Assembly (NCBI RefSeq): GCF_008386575.1
Contig: NZ_VUOA01000008.1
Location: 1-64,000, forward strand
Length of the DNA stretch: 64,000 nt
Reading direction: 5' to 3'
Source: Salinarimonas soli
GTDB lineage: Bacteria; Pseudomonadota; Alphaproteobacteria; Rhizobiales; Beijerinckiaceae
Shown here: piece by piece, positions 18,461 through 26,436 of the stretch
Layout of the letters: each line of letters starts with the position of its first letter
How positions within the stretch are numbered: the first letter of the stretch is position 1
The notes under the pieces: model-generated
Seen by the model: the letters and a program-made list of their open reading frames with translations, nothing else
Database searches by the model: none
What the model was told of the DNA's origin: nothing
Program-made: the position numbers and the translations under genes

Positions 18461-18982
18461 TTGCCCAGCCCGGACAGAACCGACCCGCTGATCCTCACCC
18501 TGGGCTTCGACGCGGAGACCTTCAGCCTGCTCAACGGCTTGCGGCAGGCGCACTTCCCTCCCGAGCGCAATTTCATCCCGGCGCACCTGACGCTGTTCCA
18601 CCATCTGCCGGGGCCGGAGCTCGCCGGCATCGTCCCGGCGCTGCGGCGCGCCTGCGCCGGCCGGGGCGCGATCCCGCTCCGGGTCACGGGCCTGCGCTCG
18701 CTCGGGCGCGGGGTCGCCTTCACGGTGGAGGCCCCTGAGCTCGCGGCCCTGCGCCGGGAGCTCGCCGCGCTCTGGTCGGGCTGGCTCGGCCCCCAGGACC
18801 GGCAGGGCTTCAGGCCGCACGTGACGATCCAGAACAAGGTCGCGCCCTCGCAAGCCGCGGCGCTCCTGGCCCGCCTCCAGGCGGGCTTCGTGCCGTTCGA
18901 GGGCAGCGGCGAGGCGCTGCTCCTGTGGCACTATCGCGGCGGTCCCTGGGAGCCCGCCGGCGTCTTCCCGTTCGCCCCATAG
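18461..18982 (+). CDS. 2H phosphoesterase / 2'-5' RNA ligase-like protein
   Basis: 173 residues with the paired catalytic motifs of the 2H superfamily: H42-L-T-L and H121-V-T-I, about 79 residues apart. Such enzymes hydrolyse cyclic phosphodiesters or ligate RNA 2'-5'; substrate here is unknown. The best start is TTG at 18461 (no in-frame ATG precedes the conserved strand DPLILTLGF). Its last 52 nt overlap the 3' end of mfd on the opposite strand, an unusual convergent overlap. Confidence 0.85.
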   Translation: MPSPDRTDPLILTLGFDAETFSLLNGLRQAHFPPERNFIPAHLTLFHHLPGPELAGIVPALRRACAGRGAIPLRVTGLRSLGRGVAFTVEAPELAALRRELAALWSGWLGPQDRQGFRPHVTIQNKVAPSQAAALLARLQAGFVPFEGSGEALLLWHYRGGPWEPAGVFPFAP

Positions 18983-21900
18983 GCCTCGATCCGGTCGAGG
19001 AGGTCCACGGCCAGCGCCCGGCGCGCCGCCTCGTCCCCGGCCGCCCGCGCCAGGATGAGGCGCTCCCCCTTCCAGGCGAGATCGGGGCCGGCCTCGGCGA
19101 GGCCCGGTCCCGCGCCCGCCTCGGGCCGGAAGGTGAGCGCGATGGCGGCCGGGCCGGCATCGATGCGGGCCACCCGCAAGCGGCGGCAGAGCACCCGGAG
19201 CCGGGTGAGATCGAACAGGCCCGCCATGGGATCGGGCAGCGCCCCGAAGCGGTCCGCGATCTCGTCGGCCAGGGCCTCGACCTCCTCGGCGGCCTCCGCC
19301 CGGCTCAGGCGCGCATAGAGGTTGAGCCGCACCTCCGGCTCGGGGATGTAATCGTCGGGGATGCTCCCCGCGAAGCCGAGGTTCAGCTCCGGGGTCCAGT
19401 CCTCCACCGCCTCGCCGCGCGCGGCCCGAAGCGCCCGCTCCAGGAGGTGCTGGTAGAGGCCCGTCCCCACGAGGGTGACGTGGCCGGCCTGCTCCTCGCC
19501 CAGAAGCTCGCCCGCGCCGCGCAGGTCGAGGTCGCGCGCGCTCACCGCGAAGCCCGCGCCGAGCCGGTCGAGCGCTTCGAGCGTCTGGAGGCGCTTGCGG
19601 GTGGCCTCCGGCAGCTCGGTGCCGGGCTCCGTGAGCAGGTAGCAGATCCCGCGCGCCCGCCCCCGCCCGACCCGGCCGCGCAGCTGATGCAGCTGGGCGA
19701 GGCCGAACCGGTCGGCGCGCCAGACCAGCATCGTGTTGGCCCGGGGCACGTCGAGGCCGCTCTCGATGATGCTCGTGGAGAGCAGGACGTCGCCGTCCCC
19801 GTCGGCGAAGCGCACCATCGCCTCGTCCATGGCGGCGGCAGGCATCTTGCCGTGCGCCACCACGAGGCGCAGGTCGGGCGCGACCTCCGCGAGCCGCGCC
19901 TCGATGGGCCCGATGTCCTCGATCCGGGGGCAGACCACGAAGCTCTGGCCGCCGCGCCGCCGCTCGCGCAGCAGCGCCTCGCGGAACGACAGGGGATCGA
20001 AGGGCGCGAGGAACGTGCGGATCGGCTGGCGCCGGGCCGGCGGCGTGGTGATGAGGCTGAGATCCTGGAGGCCGACGAGCGCCGCCTGGAGGGTGCGGGG
20101 GATCGGCGTCGCCGTGAGGGTCAGCACGTTGGCCCGCCGGCCCAGATCCCGCAGGCGCCCCTTCACGGCGGCGCCGAAGCGCTGCTCCTCGTCGATGACC
20201 ACGAGGCCGAGATCCGCGAAGGTCACCCCCTCGGCCGCAAGCGCATGGGTGCCCACGACCACGCGGATCGAGCCGTCGGCGAGCCCCGCCTTCACGGCTT
20301 TCGCCTCCGCTGCCGAGACGAGGCGCGAGAGGTGCCCCACCGTGACGCCGAGATCCGCGAAGCGCCGCTCCACGGTCTGGAGATGCTGGCGCACGAGCAC
20401 CGTGGTGGGCGCGACGAGAGCGACCTGGCGTCCCGACAGGGCCACGGCGGCGGCGGCGCGCAGGGCCACCTCCGTCTTGCCGTAGCCCACGTCGCCGCAG
20501 ACCAGGCGGTCCATCGGCGTTCCCGAGGCGAGGTCGTCGAGGACGGCCGCGATGGCGCGGGCCTGGTCGCGGGTCTCGGGGTAGGGAAAGCGCGCGACGA
20601 AGCGCTCATAAGGCGCAGCAGGCGGGCGGATCGGCTCGACCCGGGCCTCTCCCCGCTCCCGGGCGAGCGTCACGAGGCGGGCGGCCGTGTCGGCGAGCTC
20701 CTCGTCGAGGGCCGCTCGGCGCTTCGCCCAGGCTTCCCCGTCGAGGCGGTCGAGGGTGACGGCCTCTGCATCCGCGCCGTAGCGCCAGATGCGGTCCATG
20801 GCGGTAGCCGGTGTGAGCAGGGTGGCGTCCCGGGCGAATCCGAGGCGCACCGCGTCGCCCGCGCCTGCCGCGCCCGCCTCCAGGGCCTCGATCCCCTGGA
20901 GCACGGCCATCCCGTGATCCACGTGGATGACCGCATCGCCCAGGTGCAGGTCGGGATCGGCGAGGGGCAGGATCGGGGCCGAGCCGTCGTCGGCGCCCGT
21001 CTCGGCGCGGCTGCCGAGGAGATCGGCCGCCGCCACGACGGTCACGCCCCCCGCCTCGTCGCGAAAGCCCGCTTCGAGATCGATGGAGAGAGCCAGCAGC
21101 GCCCCCTTCGGCGCAGCCGTGACGGCGGCCCAGCCGACCGCGGGTTCGGGGGCGTCGTCGAGCGGGCGGGCGAGCCGCCCGGCGTCGCGCTTCGTCGCGG
21201 CGGCGAGAACGACCCGGCGCCCGGCCTCGCGCTCGGCCGCGACGAAGCGGGCGAGCGCCCCGCCCGCCCGCCGCTCCAGGACGAAGCGCGGCACGCCGAG
21301 GTCATCACCCGCTTCGGGCAGGCGCTCGACCGGGCGCGCGGCGGTGCACGCGCTCCAGGCGGCCTCGTCGAGATAGAGCCGGTCGGGGGCCGGGACCGGG
21401 CGGGCGGTCTCGCCGGCTGCCTGCGGCAGGCCCGCGCGGCCCTCATGGGCGTCGCGGACCTGCATTAGGCCCGCCATGCGGCGCGTCTCCGCCTTGGGCT
21501 CCACCACGAGGGCCGCCCCGGGCAGGAGGTCGAGCACCGTCTGCAGGCCCGGCACGAAGTCGGGAAGCCAGTGCTCCAGGCCGGGCCCCCGCTCCAGGGG
21601 CTCCTCGCCCTCGGCGGGTGGGGGCAGGATCAGCTCGGAGACGGGGAGGATCGCGAGTGTCTCCTGCTCGGCCTCCGTGCGCTGGCTGACGGGATCGTAG
21701 GACCGGATGGCGGTCACGCGGCCGTCCTCGTGCTCGATCCGGTACGGCCTGGCCGCTCCCCCGGGAAACACGTCGATCACGTGGCCGCGGATCGCCACCT
21801 CGCCGGGCTCGTCGACGCGCTCGTCGATGACGTAGCCGGGTCGATGAAGGAGCGCCCCGAGCTCGTCCGGGTCGACGCTCCCGCCGACGCGGATATCGAC

Positions 21901-22275
21901 GGTGGCTTCCCCGAGGAGCGCCGCGGGCGGCACCCGCTGGAGCAGGGCGTCTGGGGTCGCGACGAGGAGGCGGGGCGCGCCGCCGGCCTCGTCGAGACGC
22001 CGCAGCGCGGCGACGCGCCGCCCCATGGCCTCGCGGGAGGGCGACGCCCGGTCGAAGGGCAAGCAATCCCAGGGCGGCAGGACGACGACGGGCAGATCGG
22101 GCGCGAGCGCCGCCGCGATCGCCCCGAGGCGCTCGGCCCGGCTCTCGCCCGCCGCCATGTGGACGAGGCCGCCCGCCCCGGCGGCGCGGGCGCGCTCGAT
22201 CAGGCGCACGGCGAGGAGCCCCAAGGGGGCGTCGGCGGGAGGCAGCGGCGCGGGGGCCGGCTTTGTCTTGGGCAT
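18931..22275 (-). CDS. mfd: Mfd-type transcription-repair coupling factor
   Basis: 1114 residues. UvrB-like N-terminal modules (about 20-320, with VVLPPWDCLPFDR and the EPGEVAIRGHVIDVFP block), an RNA polymerase-interacting domain (GDAVIHVDHGMAVLQGIE near 455), a RecG-like translocase with Walker A GDVGYGKTE near 593 and DEEQRFG near 693, and a TRCF C-terminal domain near 968-1060 with IPDDYIPEPEVRLNLY. It removes stalled RNA polymerase and recruits UvrA. It is slightly shorter than the 1148-residue E. coli protein and has a compact RID linker, so a paralogue is possible. ATG 22275 (MPKTKP) or ATG 22299 may be the start. Confidence 0.92.
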   Translation of the reverse strand: MPKTKPAPAPLPPADAPLGLLAVRLIERARAAGAGGLVHMAAGESRAERLGAIAAALAPDLPVVVLPPWDCLPFDRASPSREAMGRRVAALRRLDEAGGAPRLLVATPDALLQRVPPAALLGEATVDIRVGGSVDPDELGALLHRPGYVIDERVDEPGEVAIRGHVIDVFPGGAARPYRIEHEDGRVTAIRSYDPVSQRTEAEQETLAILPVSELILPPPAEGEEPLERGPGLEHWLPDFVPGLQTVLDLLPGAALVVEPKAETRRMAGLMQVRDAHEGRAGLPQAAGETARPVPAPDRLYLDEAAWSACTAARPVERLPEAGDDLGVPRFVLERRAGGALARFVAAEREAGRRVVLAAATKRDAGRLARPLDDAPEPAVGWAAVTAAPKGALLALSIDLEAGFRDEAGGVTVVAAADLLGSRAETGADDGSAPILPLADPDLHLGDAVIHVDHGMAVLQGIEALEAGAAGAGDAVRLGFARDATLLTPATAMDRIWRYGADAEAVTLDRLDGEAWAKRRAALDEELADTAARLVTLARERGEARVEPIRPPAAPYERFVARFPYPETRDQARAIAAVLDDLASGTPMDRLVCGDVGYGKTEVALRAAAAVALSGRQVALVAPTTVLVRQHLQTVERRFADLGVTVGHLSRLVSAAEAKAVKAGLADGSIRVVVGTHALAAEGVTFADLGLVVIDEEQRFGAAVKGRLRDLGRRANVLTLTATPIPRTLQAALVGLQDLSLITTPPARRQPIRTFLAPFDPLSFREALLRERRRGGQSFVVCPRIEDIGPIEARLAEVAPDLRLVVAHGKMPAAAMDEAMVRFADGDGDVLLSTSIIESGLDVPRANTMLVWRADRFGLAQLHQLRGRVGRGRARGICYLLTEPGTELPEATRKRLQTLEALDRLGAGFAVSARDLDLRGAGELLGEEQAGHVTLVGTGLYQHLLERALRAARGEAVEDWTPELNLGFAGSIPDDYIPEPEVRLNLYARLSRAEAAEEVEALADEIADRFGALPDPMAGLFDLTRLRVLCRRLRVARIDAGPAAIALTFRPEAGAGPGLAEAGPDLAWKGERLILARAAGDEAARRALAVDLLDRIEAYGANGKTPAGSQGPPR

Positions 22276-22351
22276 GTCGGGATGGCTCGGGCCGCCCATG
22301 CGGCCGGGCCGGGTCAACGCCGCGGGGACGGGGGCGGTTCAGGCCCGCGCC

Positions 22352-22996
22352 TCAATCCTCGCCGTCGTCGCGGGCGGGCTCGGCGGCCGCGACCGCCGCC
22401 TCCGCCGCGCCCTTGGGCATCTTCGGGATGAGGGACGGGGGCGGCGCGTCGCGGCCCTGGAGGGTGAGGCCGCACAGGCCCTGGGTGCCCGCCGCGTCCG
22501 GGGGCAGGCCGAGCTTACCCGGCGCCTCGCGGCAGGTCACCCAATCGGGGCGCAGGCCGAGGAGATAGTCGATCCGGGCATAGAACAGGCGGAACGTGCC
22601 CACCTGCTGCCGGTTGGCGTTCACCTGGCGCGCGCCGCCCGTGCCGTGAACCCGCGCCCGCTCGGTGAGGAAGACGCTCGCCCGCACCGCCCGTCCGCTC
22701 TGGCTCGCGTTGAAGGTCCAGCGGTCCTCCCCCTCGGCGGCGGCGAGCACGGCATAGACGAGAAACTTGCGCTCGGCCCGGAAGCCGCCGAGGCGGTAAT
22801 CGAAGGTCACGTCCCCGGGATCCGCGTGCCGCAGGACCGCCTCGGCGGCGGCGATGACGCGCGGGGCGGTCTCGCCCGCATAGGTCCGTGTCGCCTCGGC
22901 GAGCCATTGGCCATGGCTCTCCACCTTCGGCGCCCCGACGCAGCCGCCGAGCGCCACCACCATGGCAAGAGCCGACCCCACTGACACTGCACGCAT
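22352..22996 (-). CDS. Hypothetical lipoprotein
   Basis: 214 residues, not assigned to a named family. The N-terminus is a lipoprotein signal with lipobox LGGC, lipidated Cys at residue 19. The body has an ordered alpha/beta look (VIAAAEAVLRHADPGDVTFDYRLGGFRAERKFLVY, then FRLFYARIDYLLGLRPDW) and one further conserved-looking Cys pair (TCREAPG, GLCGL). The tail is acidic and disordered. ATG 22996 selects the lipobox; longer in-frame starts do not. It lies 76 nt upstream of mfd on the same strand and diverges from the DUF2339 gene. Confidence 0.75.
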   Translation of the reverse strand: MRAVSVGSALAMVVALGGCVGAPKVESHGQWLAEATRTYAGETAPRVIAAAEAVLRHADPGDVTFDYRLGGFRAERKFLVYAVLAAAEGEDRWTFNASQSGRAVRASVFLTERARVHGTGGARQVNANRQQVGTFRLFYARIDYLLGLRPDWVTCREAPGKLGLPPDAAGTQGLCGLTLQGRDAPPPSLIPKMPKGAAEAAVAAAEPARDDGED

Positions 22997-23134
22997 CCCA
23001 TCACCCCCGACGCAACCACGATCACAGCTTAGCCGTGAGATCGACCCCAGGTCGAGAGCCCCGTGCGCGCGGCCGCACATCGGGATCGCGGGAATCCGCT
23101 AGGGTGCGCTCCTCGACAAGAGGTCTCGCCGTCC

Positions 23135-25831
23135 ATGGAAATCGTCGCCATCGTGCTGCTCGCGCTCGCCCTGCCGGCCATGGCCGTCGCGGGGTTCGTC
23201 ATGGCGCTTGGCCTGAGAGCCCGCACCGCCGCCCTGGAGCTGCGGCTCGCGGGCGCCGAGGCGGAGCTGACCCGCCTGCGCGGCAGCGCTCCCGCGGCGC
23301 CCTTCGTCCCGCCGGTCGTCGAGACCCCGCCCGCGACGGAGCCGGCGCCCGAGGTCATGGCGGCCCCGAGCGAGGCGCCGACCCCGTCGACCGTCCCGCC
23401 GCCCTTCCCCGAGGAGGTCGCCCCGCCGCCCATGCCGCCCCCGGCAGCCCCCCGGCCCGGTTTCGAGGAGCGCCTGGGGGCGCGCTGGGCCGTATGGGTC
23501 GGCGGCGTGGCGCTGGCGCTCGGCGGCGTGTTCCTGGTCCGCTATTCCATCGAGCAGGGCCTGCTCGGGCCGACCGCCCGCACCTTCATCGGCGCCCTCT
23601 TCGCCCTGGCGCTCCTCGCCGCGGGCGAGATCATGCGCCGTCGCGACGGCGATGCCGGCATCCCTGCCCTGCCGAGCGCCCACATCCCGGCCGTCCTGAC
23701 GGGCGCCGGCGTCACCTCGGCATTCGCCACGGCCTACGCGGCCCATGCCCTCTATGGGTTGGTGGGGCCGGGCACCGCCTTCGTGCTGCTCGGTGCCATC
23801 GCGGTTCTCACCATGCTGGCCGCGGCGCTGCATGGGCCCGCCCTCGCGGCGCTCGGCCTCGTGGGCGCGCTGGCAAGCCCGCTCCTGGTCGATTCGGACG
23901 CGCCGCAGGTCTGGCCGCTCGTGATCTACCTCGCCTTCGTGGGCACCGCCGCCTATGGCGTGGCACGGCTTCGCCTGTGGCGCTGGCTTGCCGTGGCGTC
24001 CGCGGCGGGCGGCGCCCTGTGGGGGCTGGCGCTCGGCGCGATCGGCGGGCCGGAGATCGGCCCCGTCATGGGGCACGTTCTGCTCCAGGCGGCGCTCGCC
24101 GGATTCTTCCTCCTCGCCGACCCCTACCGCCATGCCACGGACGCGGAGTCCCGGCCCGATCCCCTCGCCGCGGGTGCGCTTCTCGCCTTCGCGGCGCTCG
24201 GCGTCCTCGTCGCGGCCGAGATGGGCCCGGGCTCCGGGCGCGCAGGGTTCGCGGCGGCCCTCATGGCGCTCTTCCTGACGCTGGCCGCGCGGATCCCGGC
24301 GGGCGCCCCGGCGGCGGCCTGGGCGGCGCTCATGGGGGTCGGCACCCTGGCCCTTTGGCCGGTGGCGGCCGAGATCGCGGCGGAGCCCGTCCGCGTGCTG
24401 CCCCAGCTCTTCGGCCCGGACGCCCTCCCCGACGCCGTGGACGCCTATCTGGGCTTTGCAACCCTCGCGGGGCTCGCCGTCGCGGCGGCGAGCCTCTGGC
24501 GCGTGGCGCGCGGCCGGAGCCTGCCCCTGTCGACGGCGGCCTGGTTCGCGGGCGCCGCCACCTTGGGGCCGCTCGCGATCCTCACGATCGCCTGGGCGCG
24601 GGTCTCGGGGCTTGCCCACAGCATCCCCTTCGCCCTCGCGGCGGGCGGGCTGGCGCTCGCCTTCACCCTCGTGACGGGCGCCTTGCGCCGGATCGACACC
24701 GGGGCCGAGCACGGCGTGCGGCTCACCCTCGGCGCCACGGCCTGCGCCGCCTTCGCGGCGCTGGCGCTCGGGCTCACCATCGCCCTCGACCGGGGCATGC
24801 TCACCGTGGCCCTGTCCCTCTCGGCCTTCGGGGCCGCCTGGGTCGCCGGCCGCACGGACATCGCCCCCTTGCGCTGGGTGGTGGGCGCCGCCGGCCTCGT
24901 GGTGCTCGGGCGCCTCGCCTGGGATCCGACCATCGTCGGCGCCGATCTCGGCCGCACCCCGATCCTCAACTGGCTCCTGTGGGGCTACGGCGTCCCGGCG
25001 CTCGCCTTCCTCGGCGCGAGCCGGATCCTGGAGCGGGGCGGACGCGACGGCATCGTGCGGCTCGCCGAGAGCCTCGCCATCGTCTTTGCGGCCCTGCTGG
25101 TCTTCTTCCAGATCCGCCACGCCGCGACGGGGGGCGACGTGTTCCGGGCCGGGTGGAGCCACCTGGAGGCGGGCCTCGTGGCCTGCGCGAGCCTGGCCTT
25201 CGGCATCCTCATGGTGCGGGTCGAGGCCGTGCGGCCCGATCCCGTGAGCCGGATCGCGGGGCTGGTCTTCGGCGCCGTGAGCCTCGGGGTCGGGGCCGTC
25301 GCGCTCGGCGTCCTGGAGAACCCGTTCTTCACGGGCGATCCCGTCATCGGCGGCGTGCTGGTGAACTCCCTGCTCGCGGCCTATCTCCTGCCCGCCGTCC
25401 TTGCCGGCGCTCTCGCGCTGGCGGCGCGCGGGACGCGGCCGCGCTGGTACGTGGGCGGGGCGGAGGTGCTCTCGCTGGGGCTCGTCATGCTCTACGCCGT
25501 GCTGGAGCTGCGCCGGGTGTTCCAGGGTCCGGTCGTCGACCTCTTCCGGGCCACGGGCCAAGGCGAGATGTGGTCCTATTCCGTGGCGCTCCTCGCGATC
25601 GGGGCGGGGCTCCTCGCCTTCGGCCTGCGGCGGGACGTGCGGGAGGCGCGCCTCGCCTCGGGGCTCCTGATCGGGGCCGCCGTGGTGAAGGTGTTCGTGG
25701 TCGACCTCTCCCACCTGGAGGGCGCCCTGCGGGCCTTCTCCTTCATGGGGCTCGGCCTCGCGCTGGTGGGGATCGGGCTCGCCTATCAGCGGCTTCTCGG
25801 CCGCGCGGCGGCCGGGGGCGCCGTCCCCTGA
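23135..25831 (+). CDS. DUF2339 multi-spanning membrane protein
   Basis: 898 residues. One N-terminal TM helix is followed by a short coiled segment and a proline-rich linker (about 65-120), then FEERLGARWAVWVGGVALALGGVFLVRYS, the typical entry of DUF2339 proteins, and some two dozen further hydrophobic helices to the end. Function is unknown in the family; the layout suggests an inner-membrane scaffold or transporter-like body. ATG at 23135 follows AAGAGG. It is divergent from the lipoprotein gene by 138 bp. Confidence 0.87.
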   Translation: MEIVAIVLLALALPAMAVAGFVMALGLRARTAALELRLAGAEAELTRLRGSAPAAPFVPPVVETPPATEPAPEVMAAPSEAPTPSTVPPPFPEEVAPPPMPPPAAPRPGFEERLGARWAVWVGGVALALGGVFLVRYSIEQGLLGPTARTFIGALFALALLAAGEIMRRRDGDAGIPALPSAHIPAVLTGAGVTSAFATAYAAHALYGLVGPGTAFVLLGAIAVLTMLAAALHGPALAALGLVGALASPLLVDSDAPQVWPLVIYLAFVGTAAYGVARLRLWRWLAVASAAGGALWGLALGAIGGPEIGPVMGHVLLQAALAGFFLLADPYRHATDAESRPDPLAAGALLAFAALGVLVAAEMGPGSGRAGFAAALMALFLTLAARIPAGAPAAAWAALMGVGTLALWPVAAEIAAEPVRVLPQLFGPDALPDAVDAYLGFATLAGLAVAAASLWRVARGRSLPLSTAAWFAGAATLGPLAILTIAWARVSGLAHSIPFALAAGGLALAFTLVTGALRRIDTGAEHGVRLTLGATACAAFAALALGLTIALDRGMLTVALSLSAFGAAWVAGRTDIAPLRWVVGAAGLVVLGRLAWDPTIVGADLGRTPILNWLLWGYGVPALAFLGASRILERGGRDGIVRLAESLAIVFAALLVFFQIRHAATGGDVFRAGWSHLEAGLVACASLAFGILMVRVEAVRPDPVSRIAGLVFGAVSLGVGAVALGVLENPFFTGDPVIGGVLVNSLLAAYLLPAVLAGALALAARGTRPRWYVGGAEVLSLGLVMLYAVLELRRVFQGPVVDLFRATGQGEMWSYSVALLAIGAGLLAFGLRRDVREARLASGLLIGAAVVKVFVVDLSHLEGALRAFSFMGLGLALVGIGLAYQRLLGRAAAGGAVP

Positions 25832-25959
25832 CGCCCCTGGTGCGGGCGCGCCACACCCCTCCTGTGGACAGCGGGGGATGAGTACGTTTCGCGAACGGCA
25901 AGGCTTGCCAGCCCCGCAGGCCACGCGCATAAACGCAACGACTCACACGGTAGAGCCTC

Positions 25960-26208
25960 ATGACCCAGCCCGCCGACATCGCGAGCCTGCCTTTCGAGAA
26001 GGCGCTCCACGAGCTCGAGGAGATCGTCCGCCGCCTGGAGACGGGCAACGTCCCCCTCGAGGACTCGATCACGATCTACGAGCGCGGCGAGGCCCTGAAG
26101 AAGCATTGCGAGGCGCTGCTCCGGCGCGCCGAGGCCCGGATCGAGAAGATCAACACGGGCCCGGGCGGCGAGGCCCTGAACCTCGCGGCCCTCGACGTCG
26201 AGGCCTGA
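25960..26208 (+). CDS. xseB: Exodeoxyribonuclease VII small subunit
   Basis: An 82-residue XseB: PFEKALHELEEIVRRLETGNVPLEDSITIYERG is followed in the same frame by the second helix CEALLRRAEARIEKI (only the first 20 residues of each block are diagnostic). The small subunit binds XseA to form the ssDNA exonuclease. xseA is not in the window. The gene stands alone 128 nt after the DUF2339 gene. Confidence 0.94.
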   Translation: MTQPADIASLPFEKALHELEEIVRRLETGNVPLEDSITIYERGEALKKHCEALLRRAEARIEKINTGPGGEALNLAALDVEA

Positions 26209-26249
26209 GGGGGCGTTCCCCTTTCCACGCCCCTCCTACTTTCTCCGAC

Positions 26250-26383
26250 GCCCTCACGCTGAGGAGCCCGCGCCAGTGGGCGTCTCGAAGCACGCACCAC
26301 GCCGCCAACGCCGTTCGGAAACCTCTGGAACGCCCTTCGAGGCTCCCCCGGATCAAGTCCGGGGTCGCACCTCAGGACGAGGG
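26250..26383. repeat. Dispersed intergenic repeat family A, copy 3
   Basis: Begins CCCTCACGCTGAGGAGC and ends CCTCAGGACGAGGG, with CGTCTCGAAGCACGCACCAC and CTCTGGAACGCCCTTCGAGG inside, as in the other copies. A CCCCCGGATCAAGTCCGGGG hairpin is specific to this copy. It occupies the gap between the convergent xseB and glnD genes. Confidence 0.85.
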
Positions 26384-26436
26384 TGGCGAAGGCGGGGGAC
26401 GAGGTTGGAGGGGAGAAGAGACCCCGTCCCAACCCC

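Noticed and set aside
18925-21468. 847-codon antisense frame over mfd
   Set aside because: Shadow of mfd; low-complexity composition.
22888-25881. 997-codon frame overlapping the DUF2339 gene in another phase
   Set aside because: Arg/Pro/Gly-rich composition with no hydrophobic pattern; the other frame gives a coherent multi-spanning membrane protein with a ribosome site.
23099-25930. 943-codon antisense frame over DUF2339
   Set aside because: Composition is a codon shadow (His/Glu/Arg/Gly) and no motif is found.
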